From Streptomyces tagetis (GTDB taxonomy: Bacteria > Actinomycetota > Actinomycetes > Streptomycetales > Streptomycetaceae): a DNA stretch of 64,000 nt. The position numbers were made by a program, and so were the translations under genes. Below, in pieces: positions 60,955 through 64,000 of this stretch; positions within the stretch are counted from its first letter, which is position 1, and the number at the start of each line of letters is the position of its first letter. The DNA is taken from NCBI RefSeq assembly GCF_018069565.1, contig NZ_JAGPNL010000001.1:248001-312000 (forward strand). The letters run 5' to 3'. The notes under the pieces were generated by a model, which saw only the letters and a program-made list of their open reading frames with translations, ran no database searches and was not told the origin of the DNA.

Positions 60955-61782
60955 ATGCCCACGCACACCGACGCGCCGCTGCTGATCCTCAAGATCGGAG
61001 GCAGCCTGTTCTCCGACAAGTCCAGGCCCGGCAGCCTGGACGAGAAGGCGTTCGACGCGCTGGTCCGGCTGGTGGCCGACCTCCACCAGGCGCACCGCGG
61101 GCGGCTGTTGCTGGTCACCGGCGGCGGGGCCTTCGGGCACGGGGCCCTGCGGGGCCTGGACCCCGGCGACCCGTTCGCGCCGCTGCCCTTCGTCGACGCC
61201 ACCGCCGGCGTCCGCTGGAGATGGGTCACCCGCCTCACCGACCGGGGCGTGCGCGCCCTGCCGCTCCAGCTCGGCGCGTTCAGCCGCGTCGACCCCGGCG
61301 ACCCGACCGGGATAGCGGCCTGCGCCGAACCGCTCGCCTCGCTGCTGGCGGCGGGCGTCCTGCCGGTGCTGTCCGGGGACTGCCTGATCCGGCCCGACGG
61401 CGCCCTGGAGGCGTTCTCCAGCGACCGCACCCCCGAGGTGCTCATCCGCGCCCTGGGCGCCGCCCGCGTCGTCATGCTCACCGACGTGCCGGGGCTCCTG
61501 ACCGGCGGGCCCGGCAGCGACCGGGTGCTCGGCTTCGTCGACGCCCTCGACCCCGCACCCGCCTACGCCCACGTGTGGAAGGAGAGCGAGTGGGACGTCT
61601 CCGGCGCCATGCAGGGCAAGCTCGACGCCCTCGTCGCGTGCGCGCGCCAGGGCGCCGACTGCTTCATCATGCGCGGCCGGCCGGACGCCGTCGACCTGCG
61701 CGTGCTCCTCACCCCGCCCGCCGAATGGCCCGCGTCGACGCCCCGTACCCGCGTCGCCCTGCCGAGCAAGGAGATCCCCTGA
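60955..61782 (+). CDS. Amino acid kinase-family kinase (isopentenyl phosphate / fosfomycin kinase type)
   Basis: A 275-residue kinase. KIGGSLFSDK (residues 13-22) is the phosphate-binding start and VTGGGAFGHG (55-63) includes the His (about 62) diagnostic of the isopentenyl phosphate kinase / FomA branch. AFSSDRTPEVLI and VMLTDVPGLLTG complete the nucleotide site. This branch phosphorylates a phosphate or phosphonate group rather than a carboxylate. No isoprenoid or phosphonate gene adjoins it, so its substrate here is open; a second phosphorylation of an already phosphorylated group is an attractive idea. It ends in TGATG with the next gene. Confidence 0.8.
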   Translation: MPTHTDAPLLILKIGGSLFSDKSRPGSLDEKAFDALVRLVADLHQAHRGRLLLVTGGGAFGHGALRGLDPGDPFAPLPFVDATAGVRWRWVTRLTDRGVRALPLQLGAFSRVDPGDPTGIAACAEPLASLLAAGVLPVLSGDCLIRPDGALEAFSSDRTPEVLIRALGAARVVMLTDVPGLLTGGPGSDRVLGFVDALDPAPAYAHVWKESEWDVSGAMQGKLDALVACARQGADCFIMRGRPDAVDLRVLLTPPAEWPASTPRTRVALPSKEIP

Positions 61783-62822
61783 TGCCGGTGAGCACCGAGC
61801 AGACCGCGGTGGACGCCGCCGGCTTCGCCGGCCGCGACGTCACCGTGCGCTCCAGCGCCGTACTCGACCTCAACGTGGTCAAGGTCCGGCTGATGAGCAA
61901 CCAGGAGGACTTCGCCGGCTTCTCCTACTTCTCCGCCTTCGCGGACCCCGCGACGGAGGCGGACTTCGAGATCGTCTGCGTGGACCTCGACCGCGACCCG
62001 TACGACACCGAACCGCTCGCCGCCGCCTCCGACCGGACCTTCCGCGCCAAGCGTTTCCGGACCGGTTTCTACCTCGTCCACTTCTTCGGCGCCCCGGCCT
62101 ACCTGATCACGCGTGGCCGCCGCTTCCACGTCTTCGGACACCGCCTGGAGAAGACGGTCTGGCCCTACTTCGTGAAGTACATCCTCACCATGCACGCCGT
62201 CGACCACGGCATGCTGCACCTGAAGTCCGCGGGCTTCGCCCACGACGACGGCTCCGCCACCCTCCTGGTGGGGCGGCAGGGCGGCGGCAAGACCGTCTTC
62301 CTCGCCCAGGCGTGCCTCGCCGGGGCCGACTTCCTCGCCAACACCCACGTCCTGGTCGACGACGGCGTCGCCCACGGCGTGCACACGGCGATGCGCATCC
62401 GCGCCGACGCCTGCTTCGGCGACCTGATCAAGGCCCACGACCTCACCCCGCACATCGAGAGCGGCGACCACGTCGTCAGCCCGCACGACCTCTTCGAGGG
62501 ACGCACCACACCCCGGGCCCCGGTGCGCAACATCGTCCTCGCCGACTTCGACCCGTCACGGCCGCGGGGACTGGAGGAGACGACTCCGCAGGCCATGACG
62601 GCCTTCCTCACGCAGTTCTCCTCCGCCCTGACCATGTACGGCCTCAAGGACGACCTGTACGACCACTGCGGCAAGGACCTGGAGACGTACACCCGCGCCC
62701 ACGAGGCGATGGCCCGGAGGCTCTCCCGCCTCGTCCACGGCGCCCGCCTCTTCCGGGCCAACGTGGACATGCTCGACGCCCGCACCCGTGACGACACCCT
62801 GGCCCGGCTGGCCGGACGGTGA
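61782..62822 (+). CDS. HprK-like P-loop kinase
   Basis: A 346-residue protein with a Walker A VGRQGGGKT (about residues 163-171) embedded in a HprK/PckA-type fold: HLKSAGFAHDDGSATLLVGRQGGGKTVFLAQACLAGADFLANTHVLVDDG. HprK homologues phosphorylate Ser in HPr, and relatives in peptide clusters phosphorylate Ser of precursors. The central Ser-Thr-Thr of the 17-residue peptide would be a natural target (inference). The ATG overlaps the previous stop (TGATG). Confidence 0.72.
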   Translation: MPVSTEQTAVDAAGFAGRDVTVRSSAVLDLNVVKVRLMSNQEDFAGFSYFSAFADPATEADFEIVCVDLDRDPYDTEPLAAASDRTFRAKRFRTGFYLVHFFGAPAYLITRGRRFHVFGHRLEKTVWPYFVKYILTMHAVDHGMLHLKSAGFAHDDGSATLLVGRQGGGKTVFLAQACLAGADFLANTHVLVDDGVAHGVHTAMRIRADACFGDLIKAHDLTPHIESGDHVVSPHDLFEGRTTPRAPVRNIVLADFDPSRPRGLEETTPQAMTAFLTQFSSALTMYGLKDDLYDHCGKDLETYTRAHEAMARRLSRLVHGARLFRANVDMLDARTRDDTLARLAGR

Positions 62823-62839
62823 GCAAAGGAGACACGCCC

Positions 62840-63712
62840 ATGCGTCCCTTCGATTCCGCGCGCATCGACCTCGATGCCGACCTCGTCCACGCCCTGGCGG
62901 CGGAGCCGGGAGGGGAGACCGCCCTGCCGGCCGGGTTCGCGGCGGACCTCGCCGCCGCCGTCGACCGGCACGTGCGCAAGGGGCCGGGCTTCCTCGTCCT
63001 CGCCGGCTTCGAGCGGCTGGCCGAGCAGGAGGACCGGCTCCGACGCGCCTTCCTCGCCGCCTCCCGCCTCTTCGGCGAACTGTCCCCGCAGAACGGCCGG
63101 GGCGAACTCCTCAGGGAGGTACGCGACCGGGGCACCCGGATCGGCGAGGGGCGCACCGCCCGCTACTCCGACTCCCGGTTCGGCGGCAGCCTGCACACCG
63201 ACGGCGCCGAGGCACCCCTCCCGGTGCCCGAGTACTTCGCCCTGCTCTGCGTCCGGCAGGCCGCCCGGGGCGGCGCCCTCCAGGTCATCCACGTCCGGGA
63301 CCTGACGGAACGGCTGGCGCGGCGGCCCGGCGTGCTCGACACCCTGCGCGGCCCCTTCCACTTCGACCGCCGAGGCGACGAGAGCCCCGGCGAGGGCCCC
63401 ACCACCCCGAAGCCGGTCCTCTTCGACGACGGCGAGGGCGGCCTCGGCGTCACCTACCTGCGCCAGTACATCGAGGCGGGCCACGCCCACCCCGGCGTGC
63501 CCGGCCTCACCGCCGCCCAGAGCGCCGCCCTGGACGCCCTCGACGAGCTCCTCGCCGACCCCTCGCTGATCACCGAGGACGTGCAACGCCCCGGCGAACT
63601 CGTCCTCTTCGACAACCACCGGCTCCTGCACGGCCGCACCGAGTTCACCGACCACACCGACGCCGACCGCTCCCGGCTCCTGTTCCGCACCTGGATACGC
63701 CGGGCGGCCTGA
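62840..63712 (+). CDS. TauD-family Fe(II)/2-oxoglutarate-dependent oxygenase
   Basis: A 290-residue oxygenase. The metal-binding HxD is His119/Asp121 in GGSLHTDGAEAP; the distal His is about 264 in LFDNHRLLHGRTEF, followed by the 2-oxoglutarate-binding Arg in RSRLLFRTWIRR. It would hydroxylate, desaturate or otherwise oxidise the product. A GTG at 62819 overlaps the previous stop, but the ATG at 62840 is about ten bases after AAAGGAG and gives the family-length N-terminus. Confidence 0.83.
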   Translation: MRPFDSARIDLDADLVHALAAEPGGETALPAGFAADLAAAVDRHVRKGPGFLVLAGFERLAEQEDRLRRAFLAASRLFGELSPQNGRGELLREVRDRGTRIGEGRTARYSDSRFGGSLHTDGAEAPLPVPEYFALLCVRQAARGGALQVIHVRDLTERLARRPGVLDTLRGPFHFDRRGDESPGEGPTTPKPVLFDDGEGGLGVTYLRQYIEAGHAHPGVPGLTAAQSAALDALDELLADPSLITEDVQRPGELVLFDNHRLLHGRTEFTDHTDADRSRLLFRTWIRRAA

Positions 63713-63744
63713 CCCCGGCCCGCCCACGCACCCGAGGACCCGCC

Positions 63745-64000
63745 ATGCGTGCTGTCATCGTTCCCAACTGCCTGCGGGGCAGCCTCCCCGCGGACGCCGT
63801 CGCCGACGCGCTGGCCCGAGGCGTACGCGCCGCTCTGCCCACGGCGGAGATCCACACGGTGCCCGCGGCCGACGGCGGTGACGACAGCCTGAGCCACTGG
63901 CTCCGGCACGTGACCGCCGACCGGATCACCACCAAGGTGCCGGGCCCCCTCGGCGGCCTGGTCGACGCCGCCTGGGCCCTGGGCGAGGACGGCACCGCGT
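63745..64000 (+). CDS. Glycerate kinase-like protein, divergent, 3' end cut by window
   Basis: The first 85 residues fit the glycerate kinase (GarK/GlxK) family: MRAVIVPNCLRGSLPADAVADALARGVRAALPTAEIHTVPAADGGDDSLSHWL. Typical enzymes have DSFKGS and DGGEGT at the two conserved sites; here they are NCLRGS and DGGDDS. So the lysine and the acidic-glycine loop are changed, suggesting a different acceptor or a lost activity. It is 32 bases after the oxygenase gene in the same direction, so it belongs to the same operon. Confidence 0.7.
   Translation, partial: MRAVIVPNCLRGSLPADAVADALARGVRAALPTAEIHTVPAADGGDDSLSHWLRHVTADRITTKVPGPLGGLVDAAWALGEDGTA

Overview
The window is very GC-rich throughout, with dense genes, GTG/TTG starts and many ATGA/GTGA stop-start overlaps. 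Protein types such as an acyl-CoA carboxylase epsilon subunit, DUF1876 and a sucrase/ferredoxin-like protein are typical of actinomycetes. The best fit is a Streptomyces or close relative, in an accessory-rich part of the chromosome.

Layout. (1) 1-6270: a reverse-strand propionyl-CoA to succinyl-CoA module (biotin carboxylase chain, carboxyltransferase, epsilon subunit, and a methylmalonyl-CoA mutase split into a catalytic chain and a separate B12-binding chain), facing a divergent TetR regulator. (2) 6343-19354: a hydroxyquinol-type aromatic degradation locus. It holds an intradiol dioxygenase and GntR regulator, an NMT1/SsuA-type ABC importer, a 4,5-dihydroxyphthalate decarboxylase-like protein, a FAD monooxygenase, an SDR, an FAH-family hydrolase, maleylacetate reductase, a 3-oxoadipate-type CoA-transferase and a LysR regulator. 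(3) 19600-27455: a PhoU-like protein, a fused 5-oxoprolinase, nicotinate phosphoribosyltransferase, DUF1876, Hsp20 and a lower-GC YdcF-like gene. (4) 27510-33110: a five-gene overlapping reverse-strand operon (PduX-like kinase, cysteine-synthase-fold enzyme, ATP-grasp ligase, MFS transporter, methyltransferase) behind a cobalamin riboswitch with a visible hairpin over its ribosome binding site. (5) 33354-42807: mixed genes, including an internally deleted ClpB/ClpC-like gene that now reads in frame into a GreA-like gene, a 4 x 69-bp repeat protein and a JmjC oxygenase. (6) 43060-52958: a second aromatic locus, with a LuxR/AAA regulator, an HpaB-type two-component hydroxylase with flavin reductase and a one-domain FAD synthetase, then a LysR-catB-catA-catC-enol-lactonase operon. 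(7) 53119-56376: a formate dehydrogenase whose in-frame UGA with a SECIS-like hairpin indicates selenocysteine. (8) 56933-64000: an unusual operon, possibly for a modified peptide. It has a nucleotidyltransferase with a possible PqqD-like tail, a 17-residue peptide gene between two hairpins, an ABC-2 exporter, an isopentenyl-phosphate/fosfomycin-kinase-type kinase, an HprK-like kinase, a TauD-type oxygenase and a divergent glycerate-kinase-like protein cut by the window end.

Together, loci 2 and 6 send aromatic rings by two routes (hydroxyquinol and catechol) to 3-oxoadipate; one CoA-transferase at 16933-18281 could serve both. Locus 1 handles propionyl-CoA with a B12 enzyme, and locus 4 is controlled by B12. 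The strongest candidates for undescribed biology are locus 8 and locus 4.
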